Shown in pieces: positions 33,776 through 45,240 of a DNA stretch of 64,000 nt (positions are counted from its first letter, which is position 1; every line of letters starts with the position of its first letter). The position numbers and the translations under genes are program-made. The notes under the pieces are model-generated. The model searched no databases, was not told where the DNA came from, and saw only the letters and a list, made by a program, of their open reading frames with translations. Origin of the DNA: Artocarpus heterophyllus (lineage: Eukaryota > Streptophyta > Magnoliopsida > Rosales > Moraceae); the NCBI GenBank assembly GCA_025403435.1, contig CM046338.1, positions 26,116,267 to 26,180,266 on the forward strand, read 5' to 3'.

Positions 33776-34654
33776 TTTTTTTTTTTTTTTTTGATAAAGA
33801 CCTACGACAAGGACAATGGGTTGGAATTGGAGGGACTAGGGTCACAAAAGTATAATTATACATAAAAAAAAAAAAATGGTGCACATGCATATACCAATAT
33901 GTTAAGGTTAATTACAAAACTACACTTTCTAATTTTAATTATTTTTCAATTTACCTATCTGTTTTTAGAAACTAAAAAAGTATCTACTGAATTTGAAAAA
34001 CTTGTATCAATTTTTGTCTCTCACAGACTTTTTTAAATAGAAAAAACATAGAAATATTAAGATAAAGGTACTCTTAATTAGACTGAATTTGTTTCTCAAA
34101 TATATTTTTCTTGTTGAAAAATTTTTTTAAAGGATATTTTTGCATCTAAAAAGACATAAACCTTAAGGTCTTTTTTCTAACATAAGGTGTCTTATTTTAA
34201 TATTTTTTATATTGTTAAATCTACAAAATATATTTCACAACTGTTTAAGGTTAGTTATGTTGTTTTGCTTAATTATTTCCATTCATAGGGATAAAATTAA
34301 ATTAATTTTTTTATTTTAAAGGATATATTTATAGTTTTTAAAAACAAAAAAATTGAAAAATATGGTACTATTTCTTAAAGAAGGGGGCGAAAAAAAGAAA
34401 AATATGGTACAATGACAATAATGTTGGTCACCGACACCTTTTTTTCAGACAAAGGCTACAGCAACAAAGTTAAATTGATAAAAGATTAAAACAAATTATC
34501 TCAAATGAAGGGGAAATCAAAGTTCACATATAAGACTCCTTAAAAGAAATTATGGATATTTATTTGAAAGCATAATGAGTCCCTATTTTGATATTTGACA
34601 TTAACATGCTTCATACACATTTAAATTTAATTAATATTTAGATAATAGAAGTAA
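33776..34654. other. AT-rich intergenic region
   Basis: Contains a long T run at about 33776-33792 and A runs. No gene or defined repeat is seen. Confidence 0.6.
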
Positions 34655-35707
34655 TATTTTGTGACGTCTCATAAAAGGAGTATGGGAGTTTTAGGTAAAT
34701 AAGATGAAATAAACAAAGCAAATAAAGAAAAAGTAAATAAATATACGTGGAAAATAAATAAATATCATCGGCGGTCATCGTCACGTGAATGCCACGAAGA
34801 TAAGTCCGAGATCTTATTCTCATTCACCATCACACGGATGCTTACTACGAAGGTGGCCAGGTAAATAAAATATAATATCAAGAATAATAATATAAAAATA
34901 TTAAAAATCATCGTCTCTAAGATAAATTAAAAATATACAATTGATAGAGATGAAAATGACATTAACACCGGGATAAATCGTACAGTACACGCATCATACC
35001 ACAGTTTTAGAGAAAGTAACATTTCAATCGAAAGAGCCAGGTTTCGATCTTGAAACCTTCCTCTTCAAAACTAGAAAGGGATTTTTAAAAATAGAAACAT
35101 GAGCGTAAGGCTCAGTAAGATAATTATTTAAAAACAAGTTATTTTAAAAAAGTAATCAAAAACAGAGAATTGTTCACAAACCGTTCTATTTGAGATGAAT
35201 CTCAAAGTCTTAACAAATCAATAAAAACACTTACTTGAAAGCAACTTAAAAAAACATCACCATATGGGTTTTGGAAATCCAAAAAGGATATCAAAATACA
35301 ATTCTTCAAAATCAAAGACAAATTATTTTCATCAATCATTCAAAAGGTCAAGCATTTGGCCTAAACAATTTTAAAAGGGCTGCCAAAGAAAAGGACAGAA
35401 ATATGTGTATATCCTACCTCATTTGAAATCCAATAATATAAGCTCCAAATAAAATTTAATGTATGTTTCATATATGTTCAAAACCTTGAAACTATATTTA
35501 AAATCAGAAATCACATTTAACAAAAATCATTATGTCAGTTTAATTATCGGTGTGCTTTTTTGACTCAAAATAATCATAACCCAAAATCATAATTCTTTTT
35601 GAAACATTTCGGAACCATTAAACATTGAAAACCGAAGTAAAAACACAATTTTTCAAGTCCACAGTCGGCTTGCTGAATATCTTGGTCCGGCCTGTCGAAC
35701 TGCACAG

Positions 35708-37753
35708 TGTTGGAAACAAAGTGCGCAGCAGAATTTTAAAAATTTTTCATCAGAGTATTTTTCAAAACACAAGTTTGACATGATATATGTATAATTTAGA
35801 CAGATCTTACTGACCTCAGTGTGCCGAAGAACCTCCGCAACATATGTAGAGAAGTAACGTTCCAGAAGAGCCTCAACCAACTGGTCTTCTTTGTTATTCT
35901 CTATCCACAACCGGAGTGAGTGTGGGCTCACACGTACAGCTCTTCCACCGGTGACTCTCCTTTCAACCAATAGAGAGAACACAAAGCTAGTGCTCGTGAT
36001 TTGTGAACAAAAGCTCTCAGGGAGTTTTCAGATGCTCACTAGAAGAGTATCGCTCTTAATCTCTCAAATTGATCTCTATTGATCTAAGTAAATCATGAGA
36101 CTCACTCCCTTTATATAGCTATTGGTCATGGGGTCAGTCCATATCAGATTAGGTCTCAAAAACTCGAAACAGAATCAAATTTGGATCAGTATCTGATAAG
36201 ATCCGCGTGAAAACGCGTAATCTTATCTCTCGCTGATCGGCAGGCCGAACATTTTGATCGGCAGGCCGATCAGGCCAGTTCGGCAGGCCGAACATGTCAT
36301 CCGGCAGGCCGAACTCCCGAGAAAAAATCTCCGCGAATTTTTTATTTTCCACCCGAGATTCTAAAGGATAAAGTTTCAGTTTTGATTTAAATAACGCAAT
36401 AGAGAAGTTATCTGATCAAAACAAACTTTATCAAGATAATCTCTAAGAAAATAAATCAATTCAAAATAATTCTACAAGTTTATCTTGTTGTAATTTGTCA
36501 AAAATTAAAACAACCGATAAACAGACAAGAATTATCTGATCGAAATAATTCAACAAGTTTTTCTTGAACTAATTTCTTACAAAATTAATTCAACCGATAA
36601 ACAAACATGAATTATTTGATTCTTACAAATTTTAAACCAATCTGATAAATCCGACATAAGTCACCAATTGTTGAAAAAGCACGCCGTGTCGTTACAGGAT
36701 TTTGTGAGCTAGCAAAGGGGACCAAAATGGACCTATAAAGTTCAAGCTCATGATAATTATGAAACCCAATATCCCAGATATACATTTCACAATTATCAAC
36801 TCCAACGCTACTCCACTAAAAGCTTAGAGCTGCACTCTCGAACTTTATAGAATTACGAAGCTCATGTAGCTAAGTCTCCATGACATATCATAGTGTATCG
36901 CATCCCCATATGATTATCCATAATCGGCTTAAGGACAAGTTCTGTCTTACCTTCCCGATTATTTTTATCTTACGTTCCATTGTCTCACCATTAGAAAACT
37001 TACCATCCTAAGATAGTATACCATTCGGTTACACCTATGTATCCAAATGGATGAGCACTCCAGTTTTCCAATTACAGGATAACGCATATAAGAGGATATC
37101 ATTACTCCTAAAGAGGAGCTATGGATTCCATATCTATGAATAACAAGTCTACGCTATCAAAAGTCATGCCTCCAACGTACCGGCATGCATACCACTATAG
37201 AGATGTGGGAGTCACCCATTGGTACATCAAAAGACACAAGTCAAGACAACGGGCCCACTATTCATCTCAGGATTAAGATACAATACAAATAACTGTCTAA
37301 AGTGAATCGACTTGCCAAGACAGAATTATTAATCCAAATCAATTCACTTTATGTCCCGATCCAACACGTCGTCACTTATGACAACGCGCCAATGTTTCTA
37401 TTCACGGAGTCCAACTCTGATGGCCAAGACAAACCATCTCCCATAAGGGATATAGACAACATAACAATCTTTACATGAATAAAGCGCCCAACTTTATTCC
37501 CTCGATTGCGGATCATATGTTTTAGACCGTCACCTTAAGAATCATGTCTTCCGCATAATCAGTCCATCATATGCCCAATTCTTAAGGTTTAGACTAACAA
37601 TCTTAGACTACTGTTTGCTTATCATACATTCAACAAATATGAACGTAAAGAGGACAAGATTTGGTATATACATAAATGAATAAATTCTTTATTGACAAAA
37701 ATGTCTCCAAAAACGTATTACATTTTTACTCCTTAGGGCATACATGTCTAACA
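35708..37753. repeat. Copia solo LTR (2046 bp), TSD CACAG
   Basis: Begins TGTTGGAAACA and ends TCTAACA, with CACAG exactly at 35703-35707 and 37754-37758. Same family and same plus-strand orientation as the LTRs at 3118 and 17487. No internal copia sequence remains. Confidence 0.96.
36233..36318. repeat. Phased GC-rich dyad array in copia solo LTR (4 units)
   Basis: The best preserved array: four copies of TCGGCAGGCCGAAC or one-base variants, starting 21, 22 and 22 bp apart. Confidence 0.92.
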
Positions 37754-38613
37754 CACAGTTCGGCCTATCGGTCTTATAGCACTAGCCTGCCAAACTTTTC
37801 CAGATCTGGCGTATCGATCAAATGAATTCGGCCTACCGAACTCTTGAATCCAGCATGCCGAAGATCAAGTTCGGCCTACCAAACTGGCAAAATCTAGGGA
37901 TCTGAGACTTCAAGTTCGGCATCCCCGAACTCAAAATCAAATTTTAAAACCTGTTTTTAAATTCTCAGATCATGAAAATCACATAGAAAGCATAGAAAAT
38001 CATAGTAGAACAAGTGAAAACCATTTTCCTCAAATTTAAATTCAATTTCACAATTGATTTGAAAATCAAGAAAAATATCAAAATTTGATTAAACTAATTT
38101 TTGTTCAAATGAAGCTTAGTTTCATAGTAAAACAAGTCCCATAAACTTAGATTAAACGTTAACTAAGCTTAATAAAGTTCAGATTCAACAATCAAAGAAA
38201 ATTTAAAAAATTAAAATTTAAAACTTTGAAATTTTAGGAAAAAGAGAAAGCTATCCTCAATGACCTTTTTGGATGAAAAACTTGATTATTGAACTTCAAT
38301 TCTTGCGAAAATCACAGAAGAAGAGAGGGAAGGAGAGTGTGCAGAGAGAGAGAAAAAGAGATGAAAGAGAGAGACGGGAAAATGAAGAAAGAAAGAGAGG
38401 AAAAAATAAAGGGGTCGATAGCGTTTTAGTAAATATGAAAAAATGTGATATAAAAATATCATTTGTTATTTTAAGAACTAAAAATAAAATTTTCAAATAT
38501 AACAATTACAATAAAATCTTAAATGACTGAAATTAATAATAAATTTATACTTGGCACACTTGATAATTAAACTTAACATAATTAATTTCACTTTAAAATT
38601 CAAGGGTGTTATA

Positions 38614-38803
38614 TTCCATCCTCCTTAAAAGAAATTTCATACCCAAAAATTTTAAATATCTAAAGTTTAAAACCATAAATAACACTGTATACTCAGACGT
38701 AACTGTAACGACAACTGCCCCGACATAAAAAAATCAAAATAAAACAGTTAAAATCTCGTAAGTTTAGTTCCAAAAGATCTAAAGCTTATGCTCTGATACC
38801 ATT
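38614..38803 (-). other. Entire internal region: PPT and primer-binding site only
   Basis: On the minus strand AATGGTATCAGAGCATAAGC (38784-38803) is the primer-binding site. TTAAGGAGGATGGAA (38614-38629) before the other LTR is the polypurine tract. No frame of note lies between them. Confidence 0.82.
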
Positions 38804-39563
38804 TGTGACGTCTCAGAAAAGGAGTCTGGGAGTTTTAGGTAAATAAGATGAAATAAACAAAGTAAATAAAGAAAAAGTAAATAAATATATGTAAAAAGAA
38901 AATAAATATCATCGGTAGTCACTGTCATGTCAATGCCATGAAGATGGGGCCGAGATCTTTTTCTCATTCACCATCACGTGGATGCTTACCATGAAGGTGG
39001 CCAGGTAAATAAAATACAATATCAAGAATAATAATATAAAAATATTAAAAATCATCGCCTCTAAGATAAATTAAAAATATGCAATTGATAGAGATGAAAA
39101 CAAACACTAGGACAAATCATACAGTACACGCATCATACCATAATTTTAGAGAAAATAACATTTCAATCCAAAGAGCCAAGTTTCGATATTGAAACCTTCC
39201 TCTTCAAAACTGGAAGGGGATTTTTAAAAATAGAAACGTAAGCATAAGGCTCAGTAAGATAATTATTTAAAAACAAGTTATTTTAAAATAATAATAAAAA
39301 ACAGAGAATTGTTCACAACCCATCTCAAAGTCTTAACAAATCAATAAAAACACTTACTTGAAAGCAACTTGAAAAAACATCACCATACAGGTTTTGGAAA
39401 TCCGAAAGGAACATCAAAATACAATTCTTCAAAATCAAGGACAAATTATTTTCATCAAACATCCAAAGGTCAAGCATTTAGCCCAAACAGTTTTAAAAGG
39501 GCTGCCAAAGAAAAGGATAGAAATATGTGTATATCCTACCTCATTTAAAATCCAAAAACTTAA

Positions 39564-41256
39564 TGTCACACCTCGAAATTTGAGGGGTGATATGGCGGAT
39601 TAATTAAATTAAATAAATTAAATTTTGTAAGATTCGCCATTATAAAAAGGTAATAATAACTGATTTGAAAAAAAAAATATAAAAACATTAGAAATCCAGA
39701 AACAAATAAATAGAAAAAGAAAACATTAGATAAATAAATCCCATTGGGTCCCACCGAACCCACTTTAGTGTGCACACATAGTACTAACAATACTAAATAC
39801 AAAACCACAGTCCAAGAAAATATAAGTGAATTTAAAATATTACATGCCTTGTTATAGATATCCTAAAAGACAATGTTCTAATCCTACAATTTCCTTCCTG
39901 GGTCTTCAGTCTCCTTAAGCAGAACTCCACCTAGTAGGGGGGGAGGAATTTTAAAACAAGAAAATGTGAGCAAAAGGCTCAGTAGGACTAATTCTTAAAC
40001 AATTTAATTTAAACACATACATCTCATATTTAATCAAATACTAAAAAGTAGAATAAATAAGTAAACAAATAATAAATTAGAACTTATTAAATTTATCCAC
40101 ACCGGATTAATCCTTTATTCATCAATAGGCAATCTCATTATTAGGTTATAAGCAAAGCCAAATGAATCACTACCGAAGTGGCCCAACTGGGTTTCGGGAC
40201 CCGCCCCCAAGGTCGCGCTTCCCACAACCCGATCTCTATACATGGCATCATGCTCTATTTTATCATTTTGGACGGTACCAACCGACACGGCCGGTGTCAT
40301 TTCATCACCATGTTTTATGTTACCGAATGTTCTCATTACATTCATTATAATCATACATTATTTAAGCAATAATGAAAATAAGTAATAAACTTCATTTCTT
40401 AAAACTCATAAAAAGGTTTTGTGATCAAACTTCCTTTCAAAACATGGCTACCAAGTTGAAGGGATAGAAGTCCTACCTCGATATCCATATAAATGTCCGA
40501 CACCGCAGTCCCGATCTGTTATACGTCAGCTCCATAGAACCACGAACAACCTTAAATTGAAACATAGTAAGACACATTTAAACACATTCAAACAAGATTT
40601 CCATAGGAATTTCAAGAAAATCCAAAAATGAGGGAAAAAGGGAAAAACTTGATTCAACTCAAATTTCATGAAATTGAGCCTAAATTTTGAATGATTCAAG
40701 TTTGAAATTGAGCCTAGATTAGGAGTTTCCTAAGCTCAAGAAACTCAAATCACCACATTTTAAGGAGATTAAAAGATTTGGGACAAAAATTTAAAAGTTT
40801 GAAATTTAAGGAAACAAACCTCAAATCAAAGCTCAAAATCACGTTTGTGGAATCTGAATTTGTGTTCTTCGCCTCCCAATCCAGCTAAGAATCAAGCCCA
40901 AAGCTCAAATTTTCAAAATCAAAATCAAAGAGAGGGAGAGGAGAGAGAGGCAGCGTGGGAGAAGGGAGAGAAAAGAGAGAGAGTGAACGTGAGGGAGCGT
41001 GAGAGTGAGAGGGAAATAAATAGAAAAGTGAGGGAAGCAACACCGTGTTCTCAGCACAAGGTTTTGCAATCAGGACACATCAGGCATTTGACAAACTATT
41101 TTGTTTCAAAATTCAAAATAACACATGAAAATAATAAATGATGGATTAAATTTAAAATAACATAAAATACTTTAATTAAGCTCCAGTTTTCATTAAAGCA
41201 TACTAATTCACCATCTAATCACCATTTATGCATAATTAAATTTTATGGGCATTACA
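39564..41256 (-). repeat. Chromovirus 3' LTR with ~430-bp internal deletion
   Basis: Compared with 41957-44071 it lacks the stretch corresponding to about 42957-43385, which includes the whole dyad array. The junction at about 40563 reads GAAACATAGTAAGAC, with AAAC shared by both deletion edges. Confidence 0.88.
40921..41031 (-). promoter_or_regulatory. Putative LTR core promoter with pyrimidine patch
   Basis: In sense orientation CTATTTATTTCCC is followed by a CT-rich tract, as in the other family members. Confidence 0.5.
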
Positions 41257-41303
41257 ACTCTCCACCTCTAACGAAAATTTCATCCTCAAAATTAAAAGTC
41301 GAA

Positions 41304-41738
41304 TTAAAAATAGAACAAATGAGGGTATAACTCCCTCATAGTTGACTCTAACTCCCAAGTCACTTCATCAGCTCCATGGTGCTGCAACACGACTTTCACT
41401 AGGGGTATTTCATGATGTCGCAAGGTTATCACTTTCCTATCAATAATTTGAACCAACACTTCCTCGTAAGTCGTGTCCTCCTGAACCTGTACATCATGAA
41501 ATGGGATAATCTTGCCTGGTTTGGGCAGACATTTCTGAAGCATCGACACATGAAACACATCATGAACGTGAAAAAGCTTGGGGGGGAAATCAAGGCAATA
41601 AGCGACCACACCTATGCGCTGACTAATCTCAAATGGTCTGATATACCTCAGTACAAGTTTTCCACTTACACCGAAACGTGCTATGCCTTTGCACGGTGAA
41701 ACTTTCAGAAGAACAAAATCCCTTGCCTCGATCTCCAA
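41304..41738 (-). pseudogene. Chromovirus integrase C-terminus and chromodomain
   Basis: The 144-codon frame reads FVLLKVSPCKGIARFGVSGK, LRYIRPFEISQRIGVVAY (GPY/F-like, here RPFEI), VHDVFHVSMLQKCLP, then a chromodomain (VQIIDRKVITLRHHEIPLVK, EVTWELESTMRELYPHLF). One aromatic residue of the chromodomain cage region is L where family members usually have W (VKVVLQHH). Chromodomains bind methylated histone H3 and guide integration. The frame is open but cut off from its catalytic core. Confidence 0.9.
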
Positions 41739-41936
41739 AGGCCGACGTCTCTTATCTACGTAGCTCTTCTACCTACACTGGGCAACTCTCAACCGATCAT
41801 TGATCATGGTGAATTCACATCTACAGCAGCTAGACGACATCTTGGTGCCATTTCCCTTAATTTTGAAAACAAAATTGGAGTGTTAGTGGTTTTCATTGCC
41901 GTACATACGTGTGCACAATTCCCAAGGTTCATAAAC

Positions 41937-41956
41937 CTAGGGCTCTGATACCAATC
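41937..41956 (-). other. Chromovirus primer-binding site
   Basis: The minus strand reads GATTGGTATCAGAGCCCTAG beside the LTR, the initiator-Met complement. Confidence 0.88.
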
Positions 41957-44071
41957 TGTCACGCCCTGAAATTTAAGGGGTAACGTGGCAGATTGATTAA
42001 ATTAAATAAATTAAATTTGGTAAGATTTGCCATTATAAAAAGGTAATAATAACTGATTTGAAAAAAAAAATATAAAATCATTAGAAATCTAGAAACAGAT
42101 AAATAGAAAGAAAGCATTAGATAAATAAATCCCATTGGGTCCCACCAAACCCACTTTAGTATGCACACATAGTACTAACAATATTAAATACAAAACCACA
42201 GTCTAAGAAAATATAAGTGAATTTAAAATATTACATGCCTTGTTATAGATATCCTAAGAGACAATGTTTTGATCCTGCAATTTCCTTCCTAGGTCTTCAG
42301 TCTCCCTAAGCTGAACTCCACCTAGTGGGGGCGGGGGGAATTTTAAAACAAGAAAATGTGAGCGAAAGGCTCAGTAGGACTAATTCTTAAAGAATTTAAT
42401 TTAAACACATACATTTCATATTTAATCAAATACTAAAAAGTAGAATAAATAAGTAAACAAATAATAAATTAGAACTTATTAAATTTATCCACACAGGATT
42501 AATCCTTTATTCATCCATAGACAATCTCATTATTAGGTTATAAGCAAAGCCAAATGAATTACCACCAAAGTGGCCCAGCTGGGTTTCGGGACCTGCCCCA
42601 AAGGTCACGCTTCCCATAACCTGATCTCTGTACATGACATCATGCTCTATTTTATCATTCCGAATGATACCAACCGACACGTCTGGTGTCATTACATCAT
42701 CATGTTTCATTTTACCGAATGTTCTCATTACATTCATTATAATCATCCATTATTTAAGCAATAATGAAAATAAGTAATAAACTTCATTTCTTAAAAATCA
42801 TAAAAAGGTTTTGTGATCAAACTTCCTTTCAAAACATGGCTACTAAGGAGAAGGGATAGAGTCCTACCTCGATATCTGTACCAATGTCCAACACTGCAGT
42901 CCCGATCCCCTATACATTAGCTCAATGGAATTACGAATAACCTTAAATGGAAACTAAGTTTATTAATCCCTAGCTTAAGGCATCCTACATCCCTAAGCTA
43001 TGTCATGGTGTTTTAGTATGCTTTTAGTACTCACAAAATCATTTTAAGAGGTCGAAAACTTAATCTAGGTTTTAAATAGTGAAAACAGACCAAAAAGGCT
43101 ATGTTTCACGAGGTTCGGTCGGCCTGTTGAAACCCCTGGTCTGGCCTGCTAAACCTCATAGTCCTGCCTGCCGACCAACCAGGTCCGGCTTGCCAAACTT
43201 TCCCAAGTTCGGCCTACCGGCTAGATGAATCTGGCCTACCGAACACTAAGTCCGACTTGCTAAACTGGAAAATCATGGGAGGTCCGAGGCTTCAATTCTT
43301 GGCCTCCCCAAGCTCAAAATAAAATCAAAACCTATTTTTCCAAATCCCATAGCAATATATTGATCATAGATGATAAACAAAATAGTAAGACACATTTAAA
43401 CACATTTAAACAAGATTTCCATAGGAATTTTAAGAAAATCCAAAAATGAGGGAAAAAGGGGAAAACTTGATTCAACTCAAATTTCATGAAATTGAGCCTA
43501 AATTTTGAATGATTCAAGTCCTACTAACCTAGATTAGGAGTTTCCTAAGCTCAAGAAACTCAAATCACCACATTTTAAGGAGATTAAAAGATTTGGGATA
43601 AAAATTTAAAAGTTTGAAATTTAAGGAAACAAACCTCAAATCAAAGCTCAAAATCATGTTTGTGGAGTCTGAATTTGTGTTCTTCACCTCCCAATCTAGC
43701 TGAGAATCAAGCCCAAAGCTCAAAATTTCAAAATCAAAATTAAAGAGAGGGAGATGAGAGAGAGGCAGCATGGAAGAGGGGAGAGAAGAGAGAGAGAGTG
43801 AACACGAGGGAGCGTGAGAGTGAGAGGGAAATAAATAGAAAAGTGAGGAAAGCAACACTGTGTTCCCAGCACAAGGTTTTGTAATCGGCACACATCGGGC
43901 ATTTCATAAATTGTTTTGTTTCAAAATTTAAAATAACACATGAAAATAATAAATGATGGATTAAATTTAAAATACCATAAAATACTTTAATTAAGCTCAA
44001 GTTTTTATTAAAGCATACTAATTCACCATCTAATCACCATTTATGCAAAATTAATTTTTTTAGGCGTTACA
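41957..44071 (-). repeat. Chromovirus 5' LTR (2115 bp)
   Basis: Full-length form of the family, with conserved block at 42562-42608, dyad array A6 and promoter-like CT tract at 43735-43845. Confidence 0.93.
43114..43267. repeat. Phased GC-rich dyad array A6
   Basis: About seven GGCCTGCCGAAC-like motifs, heavily mutated at CpG positions (GGCCTGTTGAAA, GGCCTGCTAAAC), spaced ~21-25 bp. Confidence 0.85.
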
Positions 44072-44298
44072 CATAAGCTCCAAATAAAATTTAACGTATA
44101 CACCATATACATTCAAAACCTTGAAACTGCATTTAAAATCAGAAATCATATTTAACAAATATCATTATATCAGTTTAATTATTGGTGTGCCTTTTTAACT
44201 CAAAATAACCATAACCCAAAATCATAATCCTTTTTGAAACATTTCGGAATCATTAAACTTTGAAAACTGAAGTAAAAACATAATTTTCCAAGTCTACA

Positions 44299-44491
44299 GT
44301 CGGCCTGACAAACATCCTAGTCTGGCCTGCCGAACTGCATAGTTCGGCCTGTCGATCTTATAGCACCGGCCTGCTAAACTTTTTCAGTTCTGGCCTGCCG
44401 ATCAAATGAATCCGGCCTGCCGAACTCTTGAATCCGGCCTGCCGAACTCTTGAATCCGGCATGCCGAAGATCAAGTTCGGCCTACCAAACT
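44299..44491. repeat. Phased GC-rich dyad array A7 (9 units)
   Basis: Nine motifs of 12 bp alternate with 10-bp spacers for an almost constant 22-bp period. Two consecutive units are identical (GGCCTGCCGAACTCTTGAAT), one of them absent from the sister LTR. Confidence 0.93.
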
Positions 44492-45240
44492 GACAAAATC
44501 TGGGGACCTGAGACTTCGAGTTTTGGCGTCCTTGAACTCAAAATCAAATTTTAAAACCTATTTTTCAATTCTTAGATCATGAAAATCACATAGAAAGCAT
44601 AGAAAATCATAGTAGAACAAGTTTAAACCATTTTTCTCAAATTTAAAATCAATTTCACAATTGATTTGAAAATCAAAGAAAAATATCAAAATTTGATTAA
44701 ACTAATTTTTGTTCAAATGAAGCTTAGATTCATAGTAAAACAAGTCTCGTAAACTTAGATTAAATGTTAACTAAGCTCAGTAAAGTTCAAATTCAACAAT
44801 CAAAGACAATTTGAAAAATTGAAATTTAAAACTTTGAAATTTTAGGAAAAAGAGAAAGCTAACCTCAATGACTTTTTTGGATGAAAAACTTGATGATTGA
44901 ACTTCTATTCTCGCTCAAATCCATGTGAAAATCACAGAAGAAGAGAGGGAAGGAGAGTGTGCAGAGAGAGAGAAAAAGAGACGAGAGAAAGAGAGACGGG
45001 AAAATGAAAAAAGAAAAAGTGGAAAAAATAAAAGGGTCAATGGCATTTTAGTAAATATGAAAAAATATGATATAAAAATATCATTTATTATTTTAAGAAC
45101 TAAAAATCAAATTTTTAAATATAACAATTACAATAAAATCTTAAATGATTGAAATTGATAATAAATTTACACTTGACACACTTAATAATTAAACTTAGCA
45201 TAATTAATTCCACTTTAAAATTCTAGGGTGTTGTATATTT

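Larger units (their letters stand above)
35661..37890. repeat. Phased GC-rich dyad array A5, split by a copia solo LTR
   Basis: Left part 35661-35707 and right part 37754-37890. Motifs such as CGGCCTGTCGAAC and CGGCCTACCGAAC are spaced ~22 bp. The copia LTR entered a spacer, duplicating CACAG. It has one 22-bp unit fewer than array A7 in the sister LTR. Confidence 0.88.
34660..38613 (-). repeat. Left LTR of the small-interior element (contains copia solo LTR)
   Basis: Matches 38804-45235 along its whole length once 35708-37753 is removed. The sense 5' end has mutated from TG to TA (plus-strand end GTTATA). Confidence 0.88.
39564..44071 (-). mobile_element. Tekay-like Ty3/gypsy chromovirus, internally gutted
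   Basis: LTRs 39564-41256 (1693 bp) and 41957-44071 (2115 bp) begin TGTCACRCC and end RTTACA. CTTAA (39559-39563) and CATAA (44072-44076) form a one-mismatch duplication. Only 700 bp lie between: integrase C-terminus with chromodomain, a short remnant and the primer-binding site. Gag, protease, RT, RNase H and the integrase core are gone. Confidence 0.9.
34660..45235 (-). mobile_element. LTR element with ~190-bp internal region, TSD TATTT
   Basis: Left LTR 34660-38613 and right LTR 38804-45235 begin TGTGACGTCTCA and end GTTATA/GTTGTA. TATTT occurs at 34655-34659 and 45236-45240. Without nested inserts the LTRs are about 1903 and 1919 bp. Only 38614-38803 lies between them, with a polypurine tract and an initiator-Met primer-binding site and no coding. 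Polarity is therefore minus. It resembles a TRIM in its tiny interior, but with far larger LTRs; it must be mobilised by another element's proteins or be a deletion derivative. Confidence 0.88.
38804..45235 (-). repeat. Right LTR of the small-interior element (contains chromovirus)
   Basis: The LTR is continuous from 38804 to 39563 and from 44072 to 45235, about 1919 bp in all. It is interrupted by 39564-44071 with CTTAA/CATAA duplication. Confidence 0.88.

Noticed and set aside
38784..38803. tRNA-like sequence TGGTATCAGAGC at several places
   Set aside because: These are primer-binding sites complementary to initiator tRNA 3' ends, always next to an LTR; no tRNA cloverleaf is present.
44299..44491. 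Regular ~22-bp repeat-spacer pattern resembling a small CRISPR array
   Set aside because: Repeats are 12-14 bp, spacers 8-10 bp, the sequence is plant nuclear and no cas genes exist. It is an LTR motif array.
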